This document shows positions 1 to 6,688 of a stretch of 7,470 nucleotides of DNA, in pieces. Under the pieces are notes generated by a model. The model did not search any database, was not told the origin of the DNA, and worked only from the letters and a program-made list of their open reading frames with translations. Position 1 is the first letter of the stretch. The number at the start of each line of letters is the position of its first letter. Source of the stretch: Myxococcales bacterium (GTDB lineage: Bacteria; Myxococcota_A; Bradymonadia; Bradymonadales; Bradymonadaceae); the NCBI GenBank assembly GCA_007120615.1, contig SKNI01000699.1, forward strand, positions 1 to 7,470, written 5' to 3'. Both the position numbers and the translations under genes were made by a program.

Positions 1-615
1 ATCGGTGACCGTCAGGCGGACGCCCAATTCGTGGAGCTCTTTGGCCAGAAAGTAGCCTACCGATCCCAGCCCCTGAATGGCGACATGTAAACCCTGAAGG
101 TCATCTCGTTGCCAGCGGAATTTCGCGGCGGCTTCGATTCCCCGACGTACTCCAAAAGCGGTGTACGGAGAGGGGTCTCCGGAGCTTCCGGCGTCCGGGT
201 CAAAGCCCAGCACATGCGCCGTACTCTGGCGGACGGTGTTCATATCATTGACGCTGGTCCCGCTGTCCTCGCAGGTGATGTATCGGCCGGCCAGAGAGTC
301 GACAAATTGGCCGTAGCTCTCAAAGAGAGAGTCCCGGTCTTCTTCGGCGAATTGGGGGGGACGAATGATGACCGCCTTTCCGCCGCCGTGAGGGAGATCG
401 CTGATGGCGGCTTTGTAGGTCATTCCCCGAGCCAGACGGAGGGCATCGCGAATGGCGGCGTTGCTGTCGGGATATTCAATAAACCGACATCCACCAATGG
501 CGGGACCCAATTTCAGGTTGTGAATGGCCACGATGGCCTGCAAACCCGTTTTTGGATCATTTTTGATATGGATATTTCCGAACTGCAAATCATCAGCGAA
601 TTCAAACAAGTCCAC
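1..615 (-). CDS. Leucine dehydrogenase-type Glu/Leu/Phe/Val dehydrogenase (N-terminal 205 residues, cut by window edge)
   Basis: Members of this family catalyse NAD(P)-dependent oxidative deamination of branched-chain amino acids to 2-oxo acids and ammonia in the cytoplasm. The reverse complement reads without a stop from a GTG at 615 to the window edge. Visible family marks are LGPAIGGCR near residues 36-44, ARGMTYK with K68, GGGK with K80, and CEDSGTSVNDM near 115-125 with the dehydrogenase-family aspartate D117. K68 and K80 are the substrate-binding and catalytic lysines of leucine dehydrogenase, and they fall at the same numbers as in the Bacillus enzyme. A Rossmann loop GLGSVG lies at 182-187 at the start of the NAD domain. 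Family members run about 350-365 residues, so some 150 C-terminal residues lie outside. The GTG start is chosen because an AGGAGG sits 6 nt upstream and the first in-frame Met is already inside the conserved core (M65). Valine or phenylalanine preference cannot be excluded without the C-terminal half. Confidence 0.93.
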   Translation of the reverse strand, partial: MDLFEFADDLQFGNIHIKNDPKTGLQAIVAIHNLKLGPAIGGCRFIEYPDSNAAIRDALRLARGMTYKAAISDLPHGGGKAVIIRPPQFAEEDRDSLFESYGQFVDSLAGRYITCEDSGTSVNDMNTVRQSTAHVLGFDPDAGSSGDPSPYTAFGVRRGIEAAAKFRWQRDDLQGLHVAIQGLGSVGYFLAKELHELGVRLTVTD

Positions 616-621
616 GAAAAA

Positions 622-627
622 CCTCCT
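622..627 (-). promoter_or_regulatory. Ribosome binding site of the leucine dehydrogenase gene
   Basis: The minus strand reads AGGAGG here, a full Shine-Dalgarno match, with a 6-nt spacer (TTTTTC) before the GTG at 615. It decides the non-ATG start, because no in-frame ATG lies near it. Confidence 0.85.
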
Positions 628-684
628 CACAGGGATCGGCTGCCGGTCACCGGCGAATGTGGTAAGATGCCGATGAGAAAGGAA

Positions 685-713
685 CTTATAGTGAGGCAGG
701 ACGGGTTGCGCAA
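685..713 (-). promoter_or_regulatory. Candidate sigma-70-type promoter for the leucine dehydrogenase gene
   Basis: On the minus strand, TTGCGC (708-713) is separated by exactly 17 bp from TATAAG (685-690). The -10 matches the consensus at five of six bases; the -35 matches only in TTG. Transcription would begin near 678 and give a leader of roughly 60 nt before the GTG at 615. It is judged by eye from consensus and spacing only. Confidence 0.5.
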
Positions 714-723
714 GGACGAGATA

Positions 724-738
724 TGACGCCATGCGTCA
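724..738. promoter_or_regulatory. Short dyad in the divergent spacer, possible operator
   Basis: TGACGC and GCGTCA form perfect 6-bp inverted arms around a 3-bp CAT centre. The dyad sits about 10 bp upstream of the candidate -35 of the leucine dehydrogenase promoter and about 115 bp before the divergent zinc-ribbon/pseudokinase gene, a plausible place for a regulator to act. A run of five T follows on the plus strand, so it could also be read as a weak terminator, but no plus-strand gene ends upstream of it. A chance occurrence is quite possible. Confidence 0.25.
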
Positions 739-854
739 ATTTTTGGCCCCGTGTCGGCGGCTAACGACGCTTGACGGACGGATGCGGTGTGAAGAAGGTT
801 TGACATCCTGTATATTCGGAATGAATCGATGAATTTAGCGGGAGCATACCTACG

Positions 855-2411
855 ATGACAACATCAGTGTTGTGTACCAGTTGTGGCGCACGGAATAGAG
901 CGGCGATGGGACATTGTCGTCGATGCCGTGCTCCGTTATCGGGAAATGTCCTGGCGGGCAACGCCACCATGCGGGGGACTCCGACCTCGGAGGTCATCGA
1001 CGAGCGGTGGGCCACGATCGGTCCGGCCAAGGGGATGGGCCAGGGCTGGTTTGAGGGGCGCGACGTCGCCACGGGACAAAAGGTGTTAGTCCGAGAGTTG
1101 AGGGAGACCGATTTCGCCGGTGTCAGCGGTGAGGAGTTGGTCGAACTGGCCCGCAAGCGTCAGGAGGTCGGAGGAGGCGGGGTTTTAAAGGTGCTCGCCG
1201 TCTCCGAGCAGGAAAATCGGGTCTTGCAGGTCTATTCCACCACCGATGGTCAACCGTTGAGTCAACTTTTGGAGCACAGCGGTGGGCTTCCCCTCTCCGT
1301 AGCTCTTCATTTATTTCAGGATGTGGTGACTGGAGTCGACGCCCTCCACGATCACGGACTGGTTCACCAGACGGTGGAGCCTCGAATGGTGTGGCTGTGC
1401 AATGAGGGGCGATCGGGGATGCCTCAGGCGCTGCTGGCCGGAGGTGGAGGGGCATTCGGAGCAGCTGCTGAGACCGCCGATTATCGGCAGCTGGCCGGAC
1501 TTCTGGCTCATATGATCATCGGCAAAGCGGTCGTCGATTTCGACGGGGCAGGCGAGGCTATCGGGGCGGCCATTCATAACGTAACTCGGCAGTGCGGTGA
1601 GAAAGTGGCATCCGGACTTCGAGGGATCTTCGATATGCTCGTTCGAACCGATGGCGACGTCCCGGCCAGGCGACGCCGGGTGATCGAGGAGGCGATCCAT
1701 TTTCTGGGGATCGGAGATGAAAACTCGATGGTCGCCGTGCCTCGAGGCCCTTTTCTTCGGGGCAGCGAAGCCGACGATTCCGATTGTCGGCCCGAAGAAA
1801 TCCCATCGGCGATGATCGATGTGGGGGCCTTTTTCATCGATCGCACCCCGGTGACCATTCGACAATATCGCCGCTATCTGGAGGCTCTTCAGAAGGAGCC
1901 TTGTGCCGGATGGGAGGCGGTCAATGACGGCGATCAGGATCGCCCGGTGGTCTTCGTCACCTGGCAGGAGGCCAGCGACTTTGCCCGGTGGATGGGGAAG
2001 CGATTGCCAACGGAGGCCGAATGGGAGAAGGCAGCCCGAGGTACCGACGGCCGAAGTTTTCCCTGGGGAAATGAGCCCCCCGATACTCAGCGAGCCTGGT
2101 TTGATGGCAAGGATGGCCCGGAGCCGGTGGGCAAGCGTCGCGACGGGCAGAGCACGTTTGGGGCACTCGATATGGCGGGCAACGTCTTCGAGTGGGTCTT
2201 TGACTGGTTTGACCCCCATTATTATGAGAACTCTCCGCTCTCCAACCCCACCGGTCCCGATGAGGGAGAAAAGAAGGTGCTCCGCGGCGGATCCTTTGCT
2301 CACCCCGCGTTCGCGTTGCGTTGTGCAACCCGGGGACGCTACGAGCCGATGGAGCGGCGCACCAACCACTCCTTTCGTTGCGTGTGGTCGATCCGAAGGG
2401 AAGACAAATAG
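855..2411 (+). CDS. Zinc ribbon - pseudokinase - SUMF1/FGE-like fusion protein
   Basis: This 518-residue predicted cytoplasmic protein has no visible signal peptide or membrane segment. An N-terminal zinc ribbon has cysteines at 7, 10, 21 and 24. Residues about 51-285 follow a protein-kinase layout but are degenerate: the ATP-binding lysine position (VLVREL) is R80, the HRDLKPxN loop reads HQTVEPRM (171-178), and the DFG position is glycine-rich (LAGGGGAFG, 194-202). Residues about 290-515 are a SUMF1/EgtB/PvdO-type domain: RTPVTIRQY (330-338), RLPTEAEWEKAARG (383-396), FPWG (402-405), DMAGNVFEW (439-447), RGGSF (477-481) and a terminal FRCV. The formylglycine-generating enzyme's copper cysteine pair after GGSF is missing; only the later C490 remains. 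The ATG at 855 follows GGGAG with about 10 nt spacing and is placed so the ribbon begins at residue 7. No catalytic role can be assigned; scaffold, sensor or ligand-binding roles are open. The next gene follows on the same strand after 78 bp. Confidence 0.9.
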   Translation: MTTSVLCTSCGARNRAAMGHCRRCRAPLSGNVLAGNATMRGTPTSEVIDERWATIGPAKGMGQGWFEGRDVATGQKVLVRELRETDFAGVSGEELVELARKRQEVGGGGVLKVLAVSEQENRVLQVYSTTDGQPLSQLLEHSGGLPLSVALHLFQDVVTGVDALHDHGLVHQTVEPRMVWLCNEGRSGMPQALLAGGGGAFGAAAETADYRQLAGLLAHMIIGKAVVDFDGAGEAIGAAIHNVTRQCGEKVASGLRGIFDMLVRTDGDVPARRRRVIEEAIHFLGIGDENSMVAVPRGPFLRGSEADDSDCRPEEIPSAMIDVGAFFIDRTPVTIRQYRRYLEALQKEPCAGWEAVNDGDQDRPVVFVTWQEASDFARWMGKRLPTEAEWEKAARGTDGRSFPWGNEPPDTQRAWFDGKDGPEPVGKRRDGQSTFGALDMAGNVFEWVFDWFDPHYYENSPLSNPTGPDEGEKKVLRGGSFAHPAFALRCATRGRYEPMERRTNHSFRCVWSIRREDK

Positions 2412-2489
2412 AGTAGACAAATGGGGCGGTTGGGAACTATTGAGATTTGATGGGGGGTGTCTCCTCACGCTAATTTTCGGGATAAATCC

Positions 2490-5084
2490 ATGTCAGAGCG
2501 CAATAATTGGGTCGTATTGAAATTTGGAGGAACCAGTGTGTCCTCCAGGGCAAATTGGGAGAAGATCGCAGGTCGTCTGCGAGAAATCATCGACGCCGGC
2601 GAGCGTCCGCTGGTGGTTTCTTCGGCGGTGAGCGGGATCTCGGACAGGCTCCAGAAGGTGATCGATGACGCCCCGCGCGGGGAACATCAAGATGAGATCG
2701 AGGCGATCATCGAAAGGCATCTGGAGGTGGCCGATTCCCTGGGAGTTGAAGGCGGGGAGCTTTTGGAAGAAGAATTCGAGACCCTTCGCCGGCTCGGTTT
2801 TGGAGCGTCGCTGGTAGAAGAGGTGAGTCCCGGTCTCCACGCTCGAATTATGGCTCTGGGGGAGTTGATGTCGACCCGGCTGGGGGCGGCTTTTCTTAAA
2901 AAGCAGGGACTCAATACCGGGTGGTGCGATGCGCGGGAGTTTATGCGGGCTCAGGCCCATGAAATCGTCCCGCTTAGGCAGAGGTTTCTCTCGGCTACCT
3001 GTCCATTTGATGACGATCCGGCCCTTCGCCGAGACCTGGCGGCTCGCGACGAAGAGGTATTGCTGACCCAGGGCTTTATCGCCTCCGATGAGCAGGGACG
3101 CACCGTATTATTGGGGCGGGGCGGCTCGGATACATCGGCGGCCTATCTGGCAGCGCGCCTGGGCGCGGTGCGGCTGGAGATTTGGACCGACGTGCCGGGG
3201 ATGTTCACCGCCAACCCCCGCCAGACTCCGGAAGCCCGCCTGTTGAAGCAGCTGGAATACGACGAGGCCCAGGAGTTGGCGACCATGGGGGCGAAGGTCC
3301 TCCATCCAAGATGTCTGGCCCCGGTGCGCGAGCGCACTATTCCGCTTCATCTGCGGTGCACGCCTCACCCCGAGATGGAGGGTACCATTATCCTCGCCGA
3401 TAGCTCCGATGAGGGCGCCCAGGTGAAGGCGATCTCGGCCAAAAAGGGGATCACCGTGGTGTCGATGGATACCCTGGGGATGTGGCAGCAGGTGGGGTTT
3501 CTGGCCGATATTTTCGCCATCTTTAAAGCCCACGGACTGTCCATCGACCTGGTCGCCACCTCTGAGGCCAACGTCACCGTGACCCTCGACCCGATGGCCA
3601 ACGCGCTGGAGCCGGAGGTCATGGAGCGCCTGTTGGCCGATCTGGGAGAGGTATGTCGGGCGGAGGTTTCCAAGGGCTGCGCCGTGGTAAGCATGGTGGG
3701 CCGACAGATTCGCTCGATCCTTTCGGGGCTGGCGCCGGCATTGCGGGTCTTTGAAGAGCATAAAATCTATCTGGTCTCTCAGGCGGCCAGTGACTTAAAT
3801 CTCTCCCTTGTCGTCGACGAAGACCAGGCCGGTCGGCTTGTGCAAGGACTTCACGGCCTTCTCTTTGGAGAGAAAGAGCAGGACGCGATTTTCGGTCCCA
3901 GGTGGAGCGCGCTGGTCGGCCAAGAAGAGCAAGATCATGGACTTCTGGCATCTGCCTGGTGGAGCCGTCGTGGTGACGAGCTCTGTGAGTTGGCCGAGCA
4001 ACAAGGACCCATATTTGCCTACGACGAGGAGACCTTGCGAAATCAGGCTGAACGCCTCGTTTCCATGGGATCCGTAGATCGCATCTTTTTTGCGATGAAG
4101 GCCAACCCCTATCCCTCAATTTTGAGTGTTTTTGAGGAGATGGAGCTCGGTTTTGAATGCGTCTCACCCGGTGAGCTGGAGCGGATTGAAGGACAATTTC
4201 CCGACCTACCGAAAGAGAGATTTTTATTTACGCCGAACTTCGCTCCCAGAGAGGAATATCAGCGGGGATTTGAAGCGGGCGCGATGGTCACGCTGGACAA
4301 TCTTTATCCCCTGCTTCAATGGCCCGACACGTTCGCCGGACGAGAGGTTCTGGTGCGGATCGACCCGGGTCAGGGAAGAGGCCATCATCGCTACGTTCGC
4401 ACCGCTGGTCCCCGCTCCAAATTCGGAGTCGCCCCCGACGAATTGCCGATGCTTGCGGAGAAAGCAAAAGAGATCGGGATGCGGGTCATTGGGCTTCACG
4501 CCCACGTTGGAAGCGGTGTTCGGCGGGGAGGAACCTGGTCCGATACAGCGGTCTTTCTGGAGTCCTGTCGAGAGTTCTTTCCGGATATAGAGATCCTCAA
4601 TCTGGGCGGGGGCTTAGGGGTCCCGGAGCGTCCCGGCCAGGAGCGCTTGGATCTGGGAGAGGTCGATGAGGCGCTCTCCCTCTTTAAGGCGGCCCATCCG
4701 GGATTGCAGCTATGGCTGGAGCCGGGGCGGTTTCTGGTCAGCGAAGCCGGCGTGCTTTTGGCGCGGGTCACTCAGCTGAAATCCAAGGGGCATATCCGCT
4801 ATGTGGGCGTCGAGACCGGGATGAACTCGTTGATCCGACCGGCCCTGTACGGAGCTCATCACTGGATCGTCAATCTGACCCGGCTGGAAGAAGATCCCAC
4901 GGACTTCTTCGAGGTGGTCGGGCCGATCTGTGAGAGCGGCGACGTTCTGGGACACGGGCGAAGACTGCCCGAACCTCAGGAGGGAGACGTGCTTTTGGTC
5001 GCCAATACCGGGGCGTACGGCCGGGCAATGAGCTCGGAGTATAATCTGCGGGCTCCGGCGATGGAGATTCTGCTTAATCAGTGA
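2490..5084 (+). CDS. Bifunctional aspartate kinase / diaminopimelate decarboxylase (LysC-LysA fusion)
   Basis: One 864-residue cytoplasmic chain carries the first step of the aspartate pathway (phosphorylation of aspartate) and the last step of lysine synthesis (PLP-dependent decarboxylation of meso-diaminopimelate). Residues about 7-305 are the kinase, with KFGGTS (11-16) and GRGGSDTSA (209-217). Residues about 314-460 hold paired ACT regulatory regions (GFLADIF at 336-342, SIDLVATSE at 351-359), the usual site of lysine feedback. After a linker near 460-485 the decarboxylase runs to the end: PLP lysine K537 in FAMKANP, HVGSG (672-676), GGG (706-708), EPGR (744-747), CES (814-816) and GAYG (841-844) with Y851. 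All key residues are intact, so both halves look active. The ATG at 2490 has GGGA 7 nt upstream and starts just before the kinase core. A GTG at 2457 would add 11 residues and is the alternative. The same domain order is known from Xanthomonas and Xylella. The 3' end overlaps the convergent membrane-protein gene by 7 bp. Confidence 0.95.
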   Translation: MSERNNWVVLKFGGTSVSSRANWEKIAGRLREIIDAGERPLVVSSAVSGISDRLQKVIDDAPRGEHQDEIEAIIERHLEVADSLGVEGGELLEEEFETLRRLGFGASLVEEVSPGLHARIMALGELMSTRLGAAFLKKQGLNTGWCDAREFMRAQAHEIVPLRQRFLSATCPFDDDPALRRDLAARDEEVLLTQGFIASDEQGRTVLLGRGGSDTSAAYLAARLGAVRLEIWTDVPGMFTANPRQTPEARLLKQLEYDEAQELATMGAKVLHPRCLAPVRERTIPLHLRCTPHPEMEGTIILADSSDEGAQVKAISAKKGITVVSMDTLGMWQQVGFLADIFAIFKAHGLSIDLVATSEANVTVTLDPMANALEPEVMERLLADLGEVCRAEVSKGCAVVSMVGRQIRSILSGLAPALRVFEEHKIYLVSQAASDLNLSLVVDEDQAGRLVQGLHGLLFGEKEQDAIFGPRWSALVGQEEQDHGLLASAWWSRRGDELCELAEQQGPIFAYDEETLRNQAERLVSMGSVDRIFFAMKANPYPSILSVFEEMELGFECVSPGELERIEGQFPDLPKERFLFTPNFAPREEYQRGFEAGAMVTLDNLYPLLQWPDTFAGREVLVRIDPGQGRGHHRYVRTAGPRSKFGVAPDELPMLAEKAKEIGMRVIGLHAHVGSGVRRGGTWSDTAVFLESCREFFPDIEILNLGGGLGVPERPGQERLDLGEVDEALSLFKAAHPGLQLWLEPGRFLVSEAGVLLARVTQLKSKGHIRYVGVETGMNSLIRPALYGAHHWIVNLTRLEEDPTDFFEVVGPICESGDVLGHGRRLPEPQEGDVLLVANTGAYGRAMSSEYNLRAPAMEILLNQ

Positions 5085-6553
5085 ATGCAGATCTGGGGGC
5101 ATTCACGAGGGAGGTTGCGCTGAAAGAGGAGGTGATCGGGGAAGAACTCCACTCCGAAGATCCCGTCGTCGTCAAACGGCCAGTCGAACTCCTCGGCGCA
5201 GAGGTCGGCGATCTCGAAGGTGCGTCCTCGATAGGTTCCTTTCAGGTAAAAGGGCTGCAACTCCGGCCGACACCAGTTACGGCGCATCTGGCGAACCTGG
5301 GTTCCATTCCATAATTGTTCGAGGACGATGCCTTCGTACTTCTCGACCAGCCCGGGCGCTTGGAAATAGACCTGATCGACGCGGATATAGTCGTCGCGAA
5401 TCCGCAGTGATTCCGGAAGAATCAGGCTATTCCAGCATCCCTCATCGATCCGCAAATTGCTGACCATAGCGCCCGTATGTTGAAAGCGAACGCCCAGGTA
5501 AGGGGTCAGACTGTGGAGCGCGAAAAGGGCGCCAAGACTCCAGGCCACAGCCCTGGGCCAGTGCCTATTCTGCCAGGAGACGGCAGTCGGTAGTTCTGGG
5601 CGCCAGGGACGGGCCAATATCGCGGTGAAGAGGAGCGCCCATAAGAGAAATTCTCGGGGGATCATCGTCCATTCAGGGATGTCTTTTGCCACAAGAACAC
5701 TGACTGCCGTGATTCCCAGGGCCAGAATGCCGATGGACACCCCCCTGCGCGATAGAAATTGTCGATAGGCGTCGAGATCCGTTGGGCGAAGAAATGCGGC
5801 GTGTCCGATGAGCATGACGAAGGCAAACGCCGGCGCCATGGTCAGAGTTAGTGGGATATGAAAGATAATGGCGAAAATCAGGGCCAGGCGCCGGCGTCCC
5901 AGGATATAGAGCACCGCGATCCCCGCTTCCAGAGCGATGACGAAGATAGCCAGAGCGATAGCCCAGGTCTCGATAAGGGGCAGAGAAGGCAGATCGTAGT
6001 AGGTGAGGATACGGTTCAGCCCGTGGGTCGCACAGCTGACATCAGGAGTGAAGAAATCTCGGTTGATCTTGTGAACGGCGGCAGCGGCGTAGGTGATGAT
6101 GGTCAACAGTCGGAGGAGATCGAAGAATGCCCATATCGGGACCGAGATCTCTCCATAAGTGCTGGGGGAGACGGTGAATTTCTCGGGCCAGCTTCGTAGA
6201 TAGGCGTGGAGGCCGACAAAAAACGCCCCTCCGCCGGAGGCGATCATCATCAACACTGATTGGGTGAGGTGATCTCGGGCGAAGAAAAGGGGGAGAAATT
6301 TACCCACGCATAATAACGCCCAGGCCAGCGAGCAGGGGCGAAAGAGGAGCAGGACGAGGCCGGCGATAAAGCAGATATTGCCCGGCAGCCAGGAGAGCTG
6401 CCAGGCGTCGGCCAGCCAGAGGTGTGCCAGGCCGGCGACCACAAAGCACAGTGATATCAAGCGATACGTGGGATGTTCGGGGGCGTCCGTCGCAATGACC
6501 CAGAGGCGATCGGAGCGGAATTCGGAAATATCGGGATCCAGGTGTTCGTTCAT
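5078..6553 (-). CDS. Multi-pass membrane protein, HTTM-like, function unknown
   Basis: This 491-residue protein has about ten hydrophobic helices, roughly at 31-48, 56-71, 75-91, 97-116, 140-162, 193-217, 222-256 (two), 271-288, 298-314 and 334-352. A soluble tail of about 140 residues follows. Two segments recall HTTM-type proteins, the membrane fold of vitamin-K-dependent carboxylases: VHKINRDFF (160-168) and FHIPLTLTMAPAFAF (231-245). The stretch PYLGVRFQ...SNLRIDEGCWN (351-375) resembles a conserved block after the last helix in bacterial HTTM-like proteins. The assignment rests on recalled motifs, not a search. The tail is acidic, with DWPFDDDG (457-464), and has several cysteines. The ATG at 6553 is the only usable start before an in-frame stop at 6608-6610 (minus), although no good Shine-Dalgarno precedes it. 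It is divergent from sdhC and convergent with the lysine fusion gene, so it is probably transcribed alone. No operon partner hints at a substrate. Confidence 0.8.
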   Translation of the reverse strand: MNEHLDPDISEFRSDRLWVIATDAPEHPTYRLISLCFVVAGLAHLWLADAWQLSWLPGNICFIAGLVLLLFRPCSLAWALLCVGKFLPLFFARDHLTQSVLMMIASGGGAFFVGLHAYLRSWPEKFTVSPSTYGEISVPIWAFFDLLRLLTIITYAAAAVHKINRDFFTPDVSCATHGLNRILTYYDLPSLPLIETWAIALAIFVIALEAGIAVLYILGRRRLALIFAIIFHIPLTLTMAPAFAFVMLIGHAAFLRPTDLDAYRQFLSRRGVSIGILALGITAVSVLVAKDIPEWTMIPREFLLWALLFTAILARPWRPELPTAVSWQNRHWPRAVAWSLGALFALHSLTPYLGVRFQHTGAMVSNLRIDEGCWNSLILPESLRIRDDYIRVDQVYFQAPGLVEKYEGIVLEQLWNGTQVRQMRRNWCRPELQPFYLKGTYRGRTFEIADLCAEEFDWPFDDDGIFGVEFFPDHLLFQRNLPRECPQICIH

Positions 6554-6625
6554 CGGGGGCCAGGGCGAGATGGTCGGCGAGAGTCTTTCGTTGGCCCAGA
6601 TTTCATGCTAAGGAATGGCCCAACC

Positions 6626-6664
6626 AGAGCGCTGAATAGAGAAATTCAATTGATAGAGCGCTGA
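6626..6664. repeat. 10-bp direct repeat in the divergent spacer before sdhC
   Basis: AGAGCGCTGA occurs at 6626-6635 and 6655-6664, exactly alike and 29 bp apart start to start. Each copy contains the palindrome AGCGCT. The intervening stretch is AT-rich compared with its surroundings. Both copies lie in the 135-bp gap between the start of the membrane-protein gene (6553) and sdhC (6689), so they could be paired operator sites for one or both genes. No convincing -35/-10 pair was found in the gap on either strand. Confidence 0.4.
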
Positions 6665-6676
6665 CGCAGAATTCGC

Positions 6677-6680
6677 GGAG
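6677..6680 (+). promoter_or_regulatory. Ribosome binding site of sdhC
   Basis: GGAG lies 8 nt before the ATG at 6689. It supports that start, which also places the conserved first segment of cytochrome b558 at the N-terminus. Confidence 0.6.
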
Positions 6681-6688
6681 TCGGATCC

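Noticed and set aside
109..726. Plus-strand open frame of 205 codons
   Set aside because: It lies opposite the leucine dehydrogenase frame, which has clear family motifs; the plus-strand translation shows no recognisable domain and a low-complexity shadow pattern.
739..744. T-run after the dyad at 724-738, as a rho-independent terminator
   Set aside because: The stem is only 6 bp with a 3-nt loop, and no plus-strand gene ends upstream to be terminated.
800..816. TTGACA (800-805) and TATATT (811-816) as a promoter for the pseudokinase/SUMF1 gene
   Set aside because: The two boxes are only 5 bp apart, so they cannot be a matched pair, and neither has a good partner at 16-18 bp. A promoter in this spacer is expected but cannot be placed.
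1311..2468. Minus-strand open frame of 385 codons antisense to the pseudokinase/SUMF1 gene
   Set aside because: It is long only because of GC-rich codon use on the other strand. Its product is rich in Pro, Arg and His without domain signatures, while the plus strand carries strong SUMF1 motifs.
2447..2476. TTGATG-18 bp-TAATTT as a promoter for the lysine fusion gene
   Set aside because: The -10 box matches at only three of six bases, and the implied start site would leave about 7 nt before the ATG at 2490.
1903..2520. Plus-strand 205-codon frame inside and beyond the SUMF1 domain
   Set aside because: It is a +1-type shadow of the real frame; it overlaps the well-supported SUMF1 codons and the start of the lysine fusion gene and has no domain signature.
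3619..4167. Minus-strand 182-codon frame inside the lysine fusion gene
   Set aside because: It is antisense to intact ACT and decarboxylase sequence; its product is Arg/Pro-rich without motifs.
6592..6622. TGGCCCA repeated at 6592-6598 and 6616-6622
   Set aside because: Seven bases repeated once in GC-rich DNA is near what chance would give, and no other symmetry supports it.
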